Shown piece after piece: positions 15,202 through 22,233 of a stretch of DNA of 23,003 nt (the first letter of the stretch is position 1; each line of letters begins with the position of its first letter). Made by a program: the position numbers and the translations under genes. The DNA comes from a virus, in the IMG/VR virus record IMGVR_UViG_3300045912_000110, positions 1 to 23,003 of that record. One strand, given 5' to 3'. A model generated the notes under the pieces. That model was not told the DNA's origin. It worked only from the letters and a program-made list of their open reading frames with translations, and made no database searches.

Positions 15202-15731
15202 CGAGTTCGGGAAGGTTTGATTTATTGTACACAACCCTTAATAGTCTGTATAGAGATCAGAAATATAAATTCTATACTACTATTTATGATGATGGGTTAT
15301 TAAAAATTGGTCAGCATAATTCTATTGAAGGGTTTATTCTTCCTAAGCATGATAAATATTATTTACACCTGGAAGACGACTGGATCTTTAATAACTCATA
15401 CGACTGGATAAGTGAAAGTATAAAAATAATGGAGGCAGACGAAAAAATTATTAAAGTAATTTGCCGGGAAGATATTTCGCACCCTGTTGAGTTTAAAGAT
15501 GGTTACGGAATTCTTAAATATTGGATTGATCCTTGGAAAAACAATGAATGGTTTGGTTTCGGATGGAATCCAGGTGTAACCCGATGCGATTTATTAAAGA
15601 ATTTTATTCCCTTCCCTAAATGGGAACAAGAACTTTCAAAACAAATTTATGAGGCAGGATATAAAGTTGCAGCTTTAGAAAGAGGTGTTTGCAGACACAT
15701 AGGACAAGGAAGGAGTACACATGCGAATTAG
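15186..15731 (+). CDS. GT-A-type glycosyltransferase (EDDW motif)
   Basis: A 181-residue protein with a GT-A, family-2-like layout: TSSGRFDLLYTTLNSL at the N-terminus (6-21), YDDG (34-37), the metal/nucleotide-sugar acidic motif LHLEDDWIF with EDD at 63-65, then NEWFGFGWNPGVTRCDLL and a C-terminal acceptor-side block YKVAALERGVCRHIGQGRST. Such compact transferases occur in phages and move a sugar from an activated donor. Here it probably modifies a virion or host surface component in the cytoplasm. It is shorter than most GT2 enzymes but has all the core blocks. It overlaps both neighbours (16 and 11 bases). Confidence 0.78.
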   Translation: MQALLTSSGRFDLLYTTLNSLYRDQKYKFYTTIYDDGLLKIGQHNSIEGFILPKHDKYYLHLEDDWIFNNSYDWISESIKIMEADEKIIKVICREDISHPVEFKDGYGILKYWIDPWKNNEWFGFGWNPGVTRCDLLKNFIPFPKWEQELSKQIYEAGYKVAALERGVCRHIGQGRSTHAN

Positions 15732-16407
15732 TATGTTCTTTATTAACTGGAATGATTCTTTCTACCTTCCATTTATTAAGAAGCACTATAGTTATTGTAA
15801 TAAGATAGTTATGTATGATAATTATTCTACTGATAATTCCATTATTATTGCAAAAAGCTTAGGCATGGAGGTCAGGATGTTCGGGAAACCGGGAGAGCTG
15901 AATGATCAATATTATCTGGATGTAAAAAATCATTGCTGGAAAGAAGAAAGAAATAAGTCTGATTACGTGATAGTGTGCGATGCGGATGAATTTCTGAAAC
16001 TGGATAATTTAAAACTAACTTCTTCCTGCCCGACCGTTAAGGGTTATAACATGATTTCAAATTCACTCCCTATTAATTTAATTACAGAGATAAACACAGG
16101 ATATGAAGACGAAAATTATTCGAAGCAGGTAATATTTAATCCGGATATGGTAAGAGAGATTAATTACGTTCACGGATGCCATAAGAATAATAAAATAGGA
16201 AATATAACAACTCATGATAATGTAAAATTACTTCATTATCGTATGATTGGAGGCGTTGACAGGATGATTGAAAGGCACTTTATATATAAGAAGAGAATGA
16301 GTAAATTTAATTTAAAACATCGGATGGGACACCACTATTTACATGAATCAGAGGCAAAAAAAAACGAATGGAATTATTTAAAAACTAAAGCAAAAGAACT
16401 ATGGTAA
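15721..16407 (+). CDS. GT-A-type glycosyltransferase (DAD motif, family-2-like)
   Basis: A 228-residue protein. The N-terminus MRISMFFINWNDSFYLPFIKKHY is followed by YDNYSTDNS (32-40), the hallmark nucleotide-binding turn of Glyco_tranf_2_4/GT92-like enzymes, and VIVCDADEFL with DAD at 87-89. The C-terminal half has VHGCHKN and LLHYRMIGG, as in that group, where the late His helps metal or donor binding. It starts at ATG 15721 with AAGGAGT a few bases upstream. It overlaps the previous gene by 11 bases and the next by 7, so it is cotranslated with the cassette. Confidence 0.82.
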   Translation: MRISMFFINWNDSFYLPFIKKHYSYCNKIVMYDNYSTDNSIIIAKSLGMEVRMFGKPGELNDQYYLDVKNHCWKEERNKSDYVIVCDADEFLKLDNLKLTSSCPTVKGYNMISNSLPINLITEINTGYEDENYSKQVIFNPDMVREINYVHGCHKNNKIGNITTHDNVKLLHYRMIGGVDRMIERHFIYKKRMSKFNLKHRMGHHYLHESEAKKNEWNYLKTKAKELW

Positions 16408-17150
16408 TTAATCAATTTCACAGCATCGGAGATATTTTATTTATAGAGCCGATTTTAAGACACTATTGGAAACTTAACGGAGATAAACCAATTCTACCAG
16501 TCAGGGATCACTTAATGTATCTTCAGAATTATATTGAATCAGCGAGATTAGTTCCTATGTCTCAATTCGTTTTGGATTATGAATCAATGGAAACAACCAA
16601 TCCTGATTATCTTCCTTTGCGATTTGCGAATCAGATTTTAAGGAATAAAGATAAAGACGATCATTCAGATTATAAGAATTGTATGCCCGATAAGTATAAT
16701 TTATGTGGGCTGAATCCTGATATGTGGATGAATCTGGATGTAAAGTTTAATGAAGGAAAGGGCAACGCGTTGTTTAATCAACTTGGGTTAAAAGATGGAG
16801 AAGAATATATATTGGTTAATGAGCATTCTCAGGCGGGAAGGGTAGAAATTAAATTGAATCCTAATTGTAGAGTCTTATACATGGAATCAATTCCCGGATA
16901 CTCCGTTATTGACTGGTGGTATGTTATTTTAAATGCTAAAGAAAATCACCACGTAAGCACCTGCACCTTTTATCTGTTTCAGGCGATTGCAAATAAGTTT
17001 AATTTCAAATCAAAAGTGTTTATCTATCCAAGGCCGGATGAAAGTGGAATCAAGGGAGTTCTAAAATTAAATACCGGTTTCAAAGTAAAATTCAGGAAAA
17101 TAAATTCTCAAGAAAATGAGAATGAAAAACAGGAAAATAGCAGTCAATAA
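16401..17150 (+). CDS. GT-B-type (heptosyltransferase-like) glycosyltransferase
   Basis: A 249-residue protein. The N-terminus INQFHSIGDILFIEPILRHYW matches the glycine-poor variant of the GT9/heptosyltransferase opening (…x-x-G-D-I-L-x-x-x-P-x-L). The second half has EEYILVNEHSQAGRVEIKL, then VIDWWYVILNA and HHVSTCTFYLFQAIANKF, which corresponds to the donor-binding region of GT-B enzymes (the VST/C-T-x-x-x-x-x-x-A element). It is shorter than typical 320-350-residue heptosyltransferases, as is usual for phage versions. The C-terminus is a charged, low-complexity tail rich in N, E, Q and K. It ends the cassette; the stop lies inside a hairpin at 17134-17161. Confidence 0.68.
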   Translation: MVINQFHSIGDILFIEPILRHYWKLNGDKPILPVRDHLMYLQNYIESARLVPMSQFVLDYESMETTNPDYLPLRFANQILRNKDKDDHSDYKNCMPDKYNLCGLNPDMWMNLDVKFNEGKGNALFNQLGLKDGEEYILVNEHSQAGRVEIKLNPNCRVLYMESIPGYSVIDWWYVILNAKENHHVSTCTFYLFQAIANKFNFKSKVFIYPRPDESGIKGVLKLNTGFKVKFRKINSQENENEKQENSSQ

Positions 17151-17161
17151 ATAGCTATTTT
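17134..17161 (+). terminator. AT-rich hairpin at the end of the glycosyltransferase cassette
   Basis: AAAATAGC (17134-17141) and GCTATTTT (17154-17161) form a perfect 8-bp inverted repeat with a 12-base loop, followed by a short T-rich stretch. It lies between the last transferase and the portal gene. The stem is weak, so it may only attenuate transcription. Confidence 0.35.
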
Positions 17162-17166
17162 TAATT

Positions 17167-18435
17167 GTGAAAAAGCATACACGATATAAGGTTCACAACC
17201 TGCAAGCGCAACCTGCTCCTGAAAGTAAGAAGGATACCAGTATAGGTATTCTAGACTGGGGCATTAATAATAATCGACCTCAGAAGATTATGGAAGCTGT
17301 CTATGGAAGCCCAACTGCTTCTGCGTGTATGGACACATATATTGATTTTCTGGAAGGGGATGGAATTTTACAAAAAGAATTGGCTGAATTTAAGGTAAAC
17401 AGAAATCAAACGCTTGATGATTTACACCATTTAGTTTCTCACGACGAAGGGTATTTTGAAGGATTTGCAATTCTTGTAAAATATAACCCAATGGGAGAAA
17501 AGATTTCATTGGAAAATTTACCAATGGAAAGTGTGAGGCTAGGAATACCAGATGACACAGGTTTTATTTCCAAGATTCATTATAACCCTTACTTTGGAAC
17601 TTCTGATTATAAGCAATCACAAACAGTAATTTATAATGTTTACAATCCCGATAAGGGTGTTGTGATGTCGCAAATAAGGGATCAGGGAGAGAACTTCAAA
17701 GGTCAGGTTTATTTCTTTGCTCATGAAAAACCTTTTGTTAGATTTTATCCGGAACCATTTTATTCAGCTGGAATAAAATGGTTTATAATAGATGGGAAAA
17801 TCGGTGTTTTCCATGAAAAAAACATTGACAATAATTTTTTATTGTCTGTTCTAATAAAGATGGTTGGAGATCCTGATGAAGCATTAGAGAAGGATAAAGA
17901 AGGTAAAGTTACACTGACAGTTGGTGAGTCGTTTGATAAAATGCTTTCAAAAACTTTCAGTGGAGCGGATAAGGGAGGCATGGTGATGGTTCTTTGGTCT
18001 AAGCTTAAAGACCAGTTCCCGGAGCTTCAGGAATTTCCGTCTAGAACTAACCACGAATTATTTATCGCATTACAGCAATTAACTGTTGACAATATTTCTA
18101 TTGCTACCAAAGTCCCCCCGATCCTTGCCAACATACAGGTATCAGGAAAGCTTGGTAACTCACAGGAAATTGTTAACTCAATAAAAATGATGCAAGGGAG
18201 GGTTAATAAGAAGCAACGTGCATTAGAAAGGATTTATAAAGAGTTATTGACAGGATTTAAGGATGTTCCGGCAAACTACAATGATCTAGTAATTAAAAAC
18301 GTGAATATTATAAATATGATTCCTCCGGAGGCATGGGAGTCTTTAACAACAGAGGAGAAAAGGAAGTTTATTGAGAATAATTACGATATTGAACTAATAG
18401 ATACGCAACCAACGCAGGCTCCAAATGTTTTGTAG
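17167..18435 (+). CDS. Phage portal protein
   Basis: A 422-residue portal: the dodecameric ring at one capsid vertex through which DNA enters and leaves. After a short basic start it shows ILDWGINNNRPQKIMEAVYGSPTASACMDTY (28-58), the standard portal opening with W-G-x-N-x-x-P and a following helix. It continues with beta-rich wing segments, FFAHEKPFVRFYPEPFYSAGIKWF, a clip/stem helix region NNFLLSVLIKMVG, and a crown-side segment NISIATKVPPILANI-x-x-SGKLGNSQEIVNSIKMM typical of portals. The start is GTG 17167; the first in-frame ATG falls inside the conserved opening at about codon 42. The protein ends in a Thr/Gln/Pro tail. The next gene overlaps by 11 bases. Confidence 0.85.
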   Translation: MKKHTRYKVHNLQAQPAPESKKDTSIGILDWGINNNRPQKIMEAVYGSPTASACMDTYIDFLEGDGILQKELAEFKVNRNQTLDDLHHLVSHDEGYFEGFAILVKYNPMGEKISLENLPMESVRLGIPDDTGFISKIHYNPYFGTSDYKQSQTVIYNVYNPDKGVVMSQIRDQGENFKGQVYFFAHEKPFVRFYPEPFYSAGIKWFIIDGKIGVFHEKNIDNNFLLSVLIKMVGDPDEALEKDKEGKVTLTVGESFDKMLSKTFSGADKGGMVMVLWSKLKDQFPELQEFPSRTNHELFIALQQLTVDNISIATKVPPILANIQVSGKLGNSQEIVNSIKMMQGRVNKKQRALERIYKELLTGFKDVPANYNDLVIKNVNIINMIPPEAWESLTTEEKRKFIENNYDIELIDTQPTQAPNVL

Positions 18436-18934
18436 AACATTATTTATATCGCAGGAAGACTTTCAGAATCGTGTAGATTTGAGCGGCAATGTATTGTCAA
18501 AATACATTATTCCTAACATAGCGATTGTTCAGGATAGATATATCAGGAAAATACTTTGCGATGATTTTTACAATGAATTAATTAATCAGATTAATTCAGA
18601 TACGCTTACACCAGACAATAAAACTCTAGTTGATAATTATATTAAACCTGCAATGGTGTATAGGTCATACGCCCGATATGTGGCAACCGCAAACGTGTAC
18701 AGTAGTGTGTCAGGGTTAAGGAAGTACAAAGAAGATGATAGCGATGCAGCCGAAAGAGACGACTTGATTCCATTAATAAAGCAGGCAGAAAGTGACGCAA
18801 CATTTTATGAGCGTGAACTTATAGAGTTTCTGGATAACAATGAAGACAGCTATCTTACGTGGAAAAATAAGTGTAAATGTAATAATATTAAATCTGCTAC
18901 AAACTTTAAGTTTAGCAGAATAGGAAAATCATAA
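18425..18934 (+). CDS. Head-tail connector/adaptor protein
   Basis: A 169-residue mostly helical protein directly after the portal. FISQEDFQNRVDLSGNV at the N-terminus, DDFYNELINQ, then a central helix KPAMVYRSYARYVATANVYSS and KYKEDDSDAAERDDLIPLI fit the Bacteroidota head-tail connector family DUF6712 (gp6-like adaptor), which forms a ring below the portal. The C-terminus has a conserved-looking WKNKCKCNN block. It starts at ATG 18425, overlapping the portal by 11 bases, and ends in a TAATG overlap with the next gene. Confidence 0.72.
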   Translation: MFCRTLFISQEDFQNRVDLSGNVLSKYIIPNIAIVQDRYIRKILCDDFYNELINQINSDTLTPDNKTLVDNYIKPAMVYRSYARYVATANVYSSVSGLRKYKEDDSDAAERDDLIPLIKQAESDATFYERELIEFLDNNEDSYLTWKNKCKCNNIKSATNFKFSRIGKS

Positions 18935-19389
18935 TGATTACAATAAATCAAAATTCTGAAAATAGAATAATACTTAATGTGTCAACCAGTGTTTCAAATC
19001 CTTATTTTCTTATAAGGTTCACCAATTGTACAATCAATATTTCAACTATTGCTCTGTTTAAAACGCAATCGGATTTTGGTTTTTATATTATTAATATAAT
19101 TGAGGTTGGACAAAACGGAATAGAGGATAAGGTAAATGGTAAATTAAAATTAGGGCCAACGGGAAATTGGCAGAGTGAGGTTTGGGCACAGGCAAGTTCT
19201 ACGAATCTAAATCCAAACATGGCAGACGAATATTTGGGAGATATGGAGACGGTTGTAATTGGCACTAGCTGTGGATATAATTCGGATAATGACTCATGTC
19301 CAACTATATTAGAAATTAACGGCGGTGATTCAGGTGGTGATTCACAATTCATAGAGATAAACGGATTATTGGATGGATGTAATTCATAA
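18934..19389 (+). CDS. Tail/baseplate accessory protein, fibre-associated
   Basis: A 151-residue beta-rich protein. TINQNSENRIILNVSTSVSNPYFLIRFTN at the start and GPTGNWQSEVWAQASSTNLNP in the middle match a recurrent Bacteroidota phage structural family with a PSGxWxYxIYxQxSSTNLD-like motif, usually next to tail fibre genes. The C-terminus is a Ser/Gly/Asp-rich stretch (NGGDSGGDSQFIEINGLL). The exact role is unknown; a fibre connector or baseplate part is likely. It starts in a TAATG overlap with the adaptor gene and ends in another with the fibre gene. Confidence 0.58.
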   Translation: MITINQNSENRIILNVSTSVSNPYFLIRFTNCTINISTIALFKTQSDFGFYIINIIEVGQNGIEDKVNGKLKLGPTGNWQSEVWAQASSTNLNPNMADEYLGDMETVVIGTSCGYNSDNDSCPTILEINGGDSGGDSQFIEINGLLDGCNS

Positions 19390-20705
19390 TGGCAACACGA
19401 ATTAAGTTACGAAGAGATACCAATGCAAATTGGGGAACTAATAACCCAATCCTTCAGTCGGGGGAGATTGGTATTGTAATAGACTCTGCAACCGATAGTG
19501 AGAAATTAAAGATAGGTGACGATGTCACACCTTGGAACGACTTGAGTTTTTTTTCCCCGGGAGGTATATCAGTAATTGAGTGGGGGGGTATTACAGGAGA
19601 TATTTTAAATCAAACAGACTTACAGAATTTATTTGATTTAAAATTAAATCTATCTGGTGGAGATATGACCGGAGATCTCAACATGGGAGGCAATAGCATA
19701 ACAGGCATTGCCAATATTGATTCAGTTGCAACAGGGGGAACCGATGAAATTAATATCGGGCCTATAAATGCCAATGTAGTAAATATCGGAAGGTCGGGGG
19801 AAGCGGTTAATATACTTACTAATCTCAACATGATGGCTAATGATATTACCGATGTAGCCGGTATAAAAATAGAAGCTGGCACTTTAGCAGATAACGAAAA
19901 TGCTTTATCTATAACCGCAACTATGCCAACTACTGCTGCGGCAGTTAATAATGCGATAAACATTGAGATTGCCAGTGCGGGTAATTCATCATTTAACAAC
20001 AGAGCTGTTTTAGTTCAGTATAAAGAAGGATATACAGGGATAAGTCCTACGATAGGCGCAGAGGTAACCAATTCGGCGGCCTCGACCGGGAGCGACATAA
20101 CTACCACTAATGGCAATAACGCGATTTTAGGGAACTGCAACGGTACTACCACAGGAAGCAATACAGGGGGCAGGTTTATTTCACAAAATGCGAACCTGAA
20201 TATTGGCGTAATAGGATTATCTATTACGGCAAAAAACAATGCTATTAATGGCGGAGGGGTGTTTATAGGAAGAAATACAGGAACAACGCCTATTGAGTTT
20301 GGTGTTTATGCAGGCCTGAGCGCTTCAGGCCCAACACTAGTGAGCGCTGCGCTTATTGCGGATAACTCTAATTCTACCTCGCCAATAGCTCTGTTCAGGG
20401 ACAACGGAATTACCATGTGGAGTATTACTGATGGCGGGACACTCAACGCTGCAGACGGAAGAAATATTGCAGTCGGCATAAATGCCGGGACTAGGATCGG
20501 AACTTCTACCTCGCAAAAAATTGGGTTTTGGAACGCAACCCCAATTGTTCAACCCTCTTCTACCGGTGAGACATCCGGGTTTACTGCTGGTTCTGGTTCT
20601 GCTGTCAATAATGGTTCAACTTTTACCGGGAACGTTGGGACAAGAGCATATACAATAGGAGATATAGTTAAGCACCTTAAAAGTGCGGGGATATTAGCTA
20701 GTTAA
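19389..20705 (+). CDS. Tail fibre with MTD-type N-terminal domain
   Basis: A 438-residue receptor-binding fibre. Residues about 3-55 (IKLRRDTNANWGTNNPILQSGEIG, then KLKIGDDVTPWNDL) match the N-terminal domain of the phage major tropism determinant/hyaluronate-lyase-like fibre family that attaches to the baseplate. Next are beta-helix or triple-fibre segments with LSGGDMTGDLNMGGNSITGI and repeats rich in Gly, Asn, Thr and Ala, and a C-terminal block TSQKIGFWNATPIVQP-…-AYTIGDIVKHLKSAGILAS, a common end of Bacteroidota phage fibres. There is no C-type lectin variable region and no reverse transcriptase in this window, so this is not a visible diversity-generating element. The start overlaps the previous stop (TAATG). 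Confidence 0.85.
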   Translation: MATRIKLRRDTNANWGTNNPILQSGEIGIVIDSATDSEKLKIGDDVTPWNDLSFFSPGGISVIEWGGITGDILNQTDLQNLFDLKLNLSGGDMTGDLNMGGNSITGIANIDSVATGGTDEINIGPINANVVNIGRSGEAVNILTNLNMMANDITDVAGIKIEAGTLADNENALSITATMPTTAAAVNNAINIEIASAGNSSFNNRAVLVQYKEGYTGISPTIGAEVTNSAASTGSDITTTNGNNAILGNCNGTTTGSNTGGRFISQNANLNIGVIGLSITAKNNAINGGGVFIGRNTGTTPIEFGVYAGLSASGPTLVSAALIADNSNSTSPIALFRDNGITMWSITDGGTLNAADGRNIAVGINAGTRIGTSTSQKIGFWNATPIVQPSSTGETSGFTAGSGSAVNNGSTFTGNVGTRAYTIGDIVKHLKSAGILAS

Positions 20706-20723
20706 TAAAAATTAAATTTAACC

Positions 20724-20915
20724 ATGAAAAACGGATTAACTATTGAGCAGCATTTTAAGAACGTTGAGGTGGCAGTGATTAAAGCAGTCGGAACCTTCGA
20801 TGAATTAAATGCAATTAGAAACAGTTTCTTAACGATAAAGGAATATGTTGTAAGGCTTGAAAAAGAAATCAAAGAGTTTGAAATCAAAGGCGAAAATGAG
20901 TCAAAAGATAGTTGA
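20724..20915 (+). CDS. Small coiled-coil hypothetical protein
   Basis: A 63-residue, strongly helical and charged protein (TIEQHFKNVEVAVIKAVGTFDELNAIRNSF, then a KEYVVRLEKEIKEFEIKGENESK tail with heptad spacing). No catalytic motif or signal peptide. It lies 18 bases after the fibre gene, and its end overlaps the endolysin start by 20 bases, so it belongs to the fibre/lysis unit. A fibre chaperone or an endolysin regulator is possible; the sequence does not decide. Confidence 0.55.
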   Translation: MKNGLTIEQHFKNVEVAVIKAVGTFDELNAIRNSFLTIKEYVVRLEKEIKEFEIKGENESKDS

Positions 20916-21360
20916 TATTGCCCGGAAGGAATTAGGGTATAAAGAATTTCCTGCTAATTCGAACAAGACCAAGTATGGTAAATGGTTTGGGCTGGATGGC
21001 GTGGCATGGTGTGCCATATTCGTTTCATGGTGTTATGATAAGGCAGGTTATCCATTAGGTAATATTGGTTTCCCAAAAGGTTTCGCAGGGTGTCAGACAG
21101 GGTTTGCGCATTGGAGTAAAACTAAAGAGATTACCAAAGATCCGCAGCCGGGGGACATTGTTTTATTTGATTGGAATAAAGATGGCAGGTATGACCACGC
21201 CGGGATATTTATAAAAGACTTAGGCAATGGATATTTCCAAACCATCGAAGGCAACACGAGTGCAACCAATCAAAGTAATGGGGGAGAGGTTCAGGAAAGA
21301 AAAAGAAAATACGACTGTGCAATATTTATACACCCTAAAATACTAAACATAAAAAAATGA
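20896..21360 (+). CDS. Endolysin, CHAP-type amidase/peptidase
   Basis: A cell-wall hydrolase of 154 residues. The helix IVDIARKELGY leads into a CHAP domain with the nucleophile Cys39 in VAWCAIFVSWCYDKAG, the general base His101 in GRYDHAGIF, and the polar third residue around Glu119/Asn121 in TIEGNTS. This fold cuts peptidoglycan amide bonds at host lysis. ATG 20896 is preferred over upstream in-frame codons: it places the standard N-terminal helix at the start, whereas an earlier start adds an implausible poly-Lys/Ser stretch. It overlaps the small upstream gene by 20 bases, and its stop overlaps the holin-like gene as ATGA. No signal peptide is visible, so export would need the holin. Confidence 0.87.
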   Translation: MSQKIVDIARKELGYKEFPANSNKTKYGKWFGLDGVAWCAIFVSWCYDKAGYPLGNIGFPKGFAGCQTGFAHWSKTKEITKDPQPGDIVLFDWNKDGRYDHAGIFIKDLGNGYFQTIEGNTSATNQSNGGEVQERKRKYDCAIFIHPKILNIKK

Positions 21361-21557
21361 GAAAGCTAAAATTCGGTATCGGAGGTCGAAATTTTCCTAT
21401 GCCTTGGAAGGTTGAAAAGGTAGTGACCTCAATTAAGGCTATATTATTGGTTGTGTCAGGGCATCAATACGTCTCCGACAATAGTAAGCTTGCTTTTTGG
21501 TTGTTAGTCGGCGGGGCTGTTGTCGACCAAGTGAGTAAATACTTTTATGAAGAATGA
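21357..21557 (+). CDS. Small membrane protein, candidate holin
   Basis: A 66-residue protein between endolysin and spanin-like gene, with ATGA overlap on both sides. A basic N-terminus (KLKFGIGGRNFPMPWKVEKV) leads into hydrophobic helices SIKAILLVVSG and LAFWLLVGGAVVDQVSKYF, giving one or two membrane spans. Its position in a compact lysis cassette suggests a holin that permeabilises the inner membrane, but no holin family motif is recognisable, so the assignment rests on context. Confidence 0.55.
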   Translation: MRKLKFGIGGRNFPMPWKVEKVVTSIKAILLVVSGHQYVSDNSKLAFWLLVGGAVVDQVSKYFYEE

Positions 21558-21952
21558 AATACGCCCTTTATATAGCGATAGGGATTTTAATTCTTTCTTC
21601 CTGTGGCCAAAGGGCATGGACAAAGAGAGGAAAAAAAAGAGGTTGGATAAAATCAGAGATTAAATACGATACCGTTTATACGGACTCCGTTTTCAAAGAT
21701 ACGGTTTTCCTGTTCGGCCGGATCCGGGACACGGTAATTTTAAAAGAGGATAAATTAACCGTAAAGTACTTTTATAACAGAAAGGATTCTACTGTTTATT
21801 TATCCGGGGAATGCGATAAAGACACCCTGATAGTTGAAAAAGAAATTATCCGGGTAGAAACTAAAGAAGGATTTTACTGGAAAACACATATGATCGGATT
21901 CCTGTTAGTAGCCTTAATTATTCTTTTGGTATTTTTTAGATTTTCAAAATAG
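21554..21952 (+). CDS. Lipoprotein with C-terminal membrane helix, candidate u-spanin
   Basis: A 132-residue protein that starts in the ATGA overlap with the holin-like gene. The N-terminus has a hydrophobic signal and a lipobox LSSC with lipidated Cys17. A charged, beta-prone periplasmic region follows (TDSVFKDTVFLFGRIRDTVILKEDKL and similar KDTL/DTV repeats). The C-terminus is a membrane helix MIGFLLVALIILLVFF ending in a short basic tail. An outer-membrane lipoprotein anchor at one end and an inner-membrane helix at the other is the definition of a unimolecular spanin, which fuses the two membranes in the last step of lysis. Position last in the lysis block fits. It also shows that the host is Gram-negative. 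Confidence 0.72.
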   Translation: MKYALYIAIGILILSSCGQRAWTKRGKKRGWIKSEIKYDTVYTDSVFKDTVFLFGRIRDTVILKEDKLTVKYFYNRKDSTVYLSGECDKDTLIVEKEIIRVETKEGFYWKTHMIGFLLVALIILLVFFRFSK

Positions 21953-22040
21953 TTCTTTTAGTACTATAAATAAATACTATATAATATTGATTAATATAGA
22001 ATTTGTCTATATATTGAAAAATTAAAAAGCCAGTTATGGG

Positions 22041-22077
22041 ACCGTTCCGGGGTAATAGCCGGGGCGGTTTTTTATTT
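22041..22077 (+). terminator. Strong intrinsic terminator after the lysis genes
   Basis: A 10-bp GC-rich stem (ACCGTTCCGG with CCGGGGCGGT, two G-U pairs) around an 8-base loop, followed by TTTTTTATTT. It ends the late operon 89 bases after the spanin-like gene. Confidence 0.88.
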
Positions 22078-22166
22078 ACATCTCTTAAAAGTTGCTCTGA
22101 AATGGGCAAAAACCATTGTTTTTTATGTTTGATTTTCAGCACTTTAGAAAATATTTTAAAAATATA

Positions 22167-22190
22167 TTGAAAAAAGTTTACTTTTTTCAA
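22167..22190. promoter_or_regulatory. Perfect 10-bp inverted repeat, candidate operator
   Basis: TTGAAAAAAG and CTTTTTTCAA form a perfect inverted repeat with a 4-base centre (TTTA) that coincides with the -33 element of the promoter below. A repressor bound here would block that promoter. It is AT-rich, so chance is possible. Confidence 0.4.
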
Positions 22191-22207
22191 AATAGGGTTT
22201 ATATTTG
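22177..22207 (+). promoter_or_regulatory. Bacteroidota-type promoter for the repeat-protein gene
   Basis: The -7 element TATATTTG (22200-22207) matches TAnnTTTG fully; a -33 element TTTA (22177-22180, three of four for TTTG) lies 19 bases upstream, the known optimal spacing. It is 27 bases before ATG 22234 and downstream of the late terminator. The rest of the 281-base gap (21953-22233) holds no gene that I can support. Confidence 0.6.
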
Positions 22208-22233
22208 TATTAAACTAAAATATTTTTAAGACC

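Noticed and set aside
19610-20239. Minus-strand open frames opposite the tail fibre
   Set aside because: Shadows of a repetitive Gly/Asn/Thr-rich gene on the + strand.
22124-22131. Second TAnnTTTG match (TATGTTTG) upstream of the repeat gene
   Set aside because: No -33 element at the right spacing and it is much farther from the start codon than the TATATTTG at 22200.
21936-22190. Minus-strand open frame across the late terminator
   Set aside because: It reads through the GC-rich terminator stem and overlaps the promoter/operator region; no start signal or plausible protein pattern.
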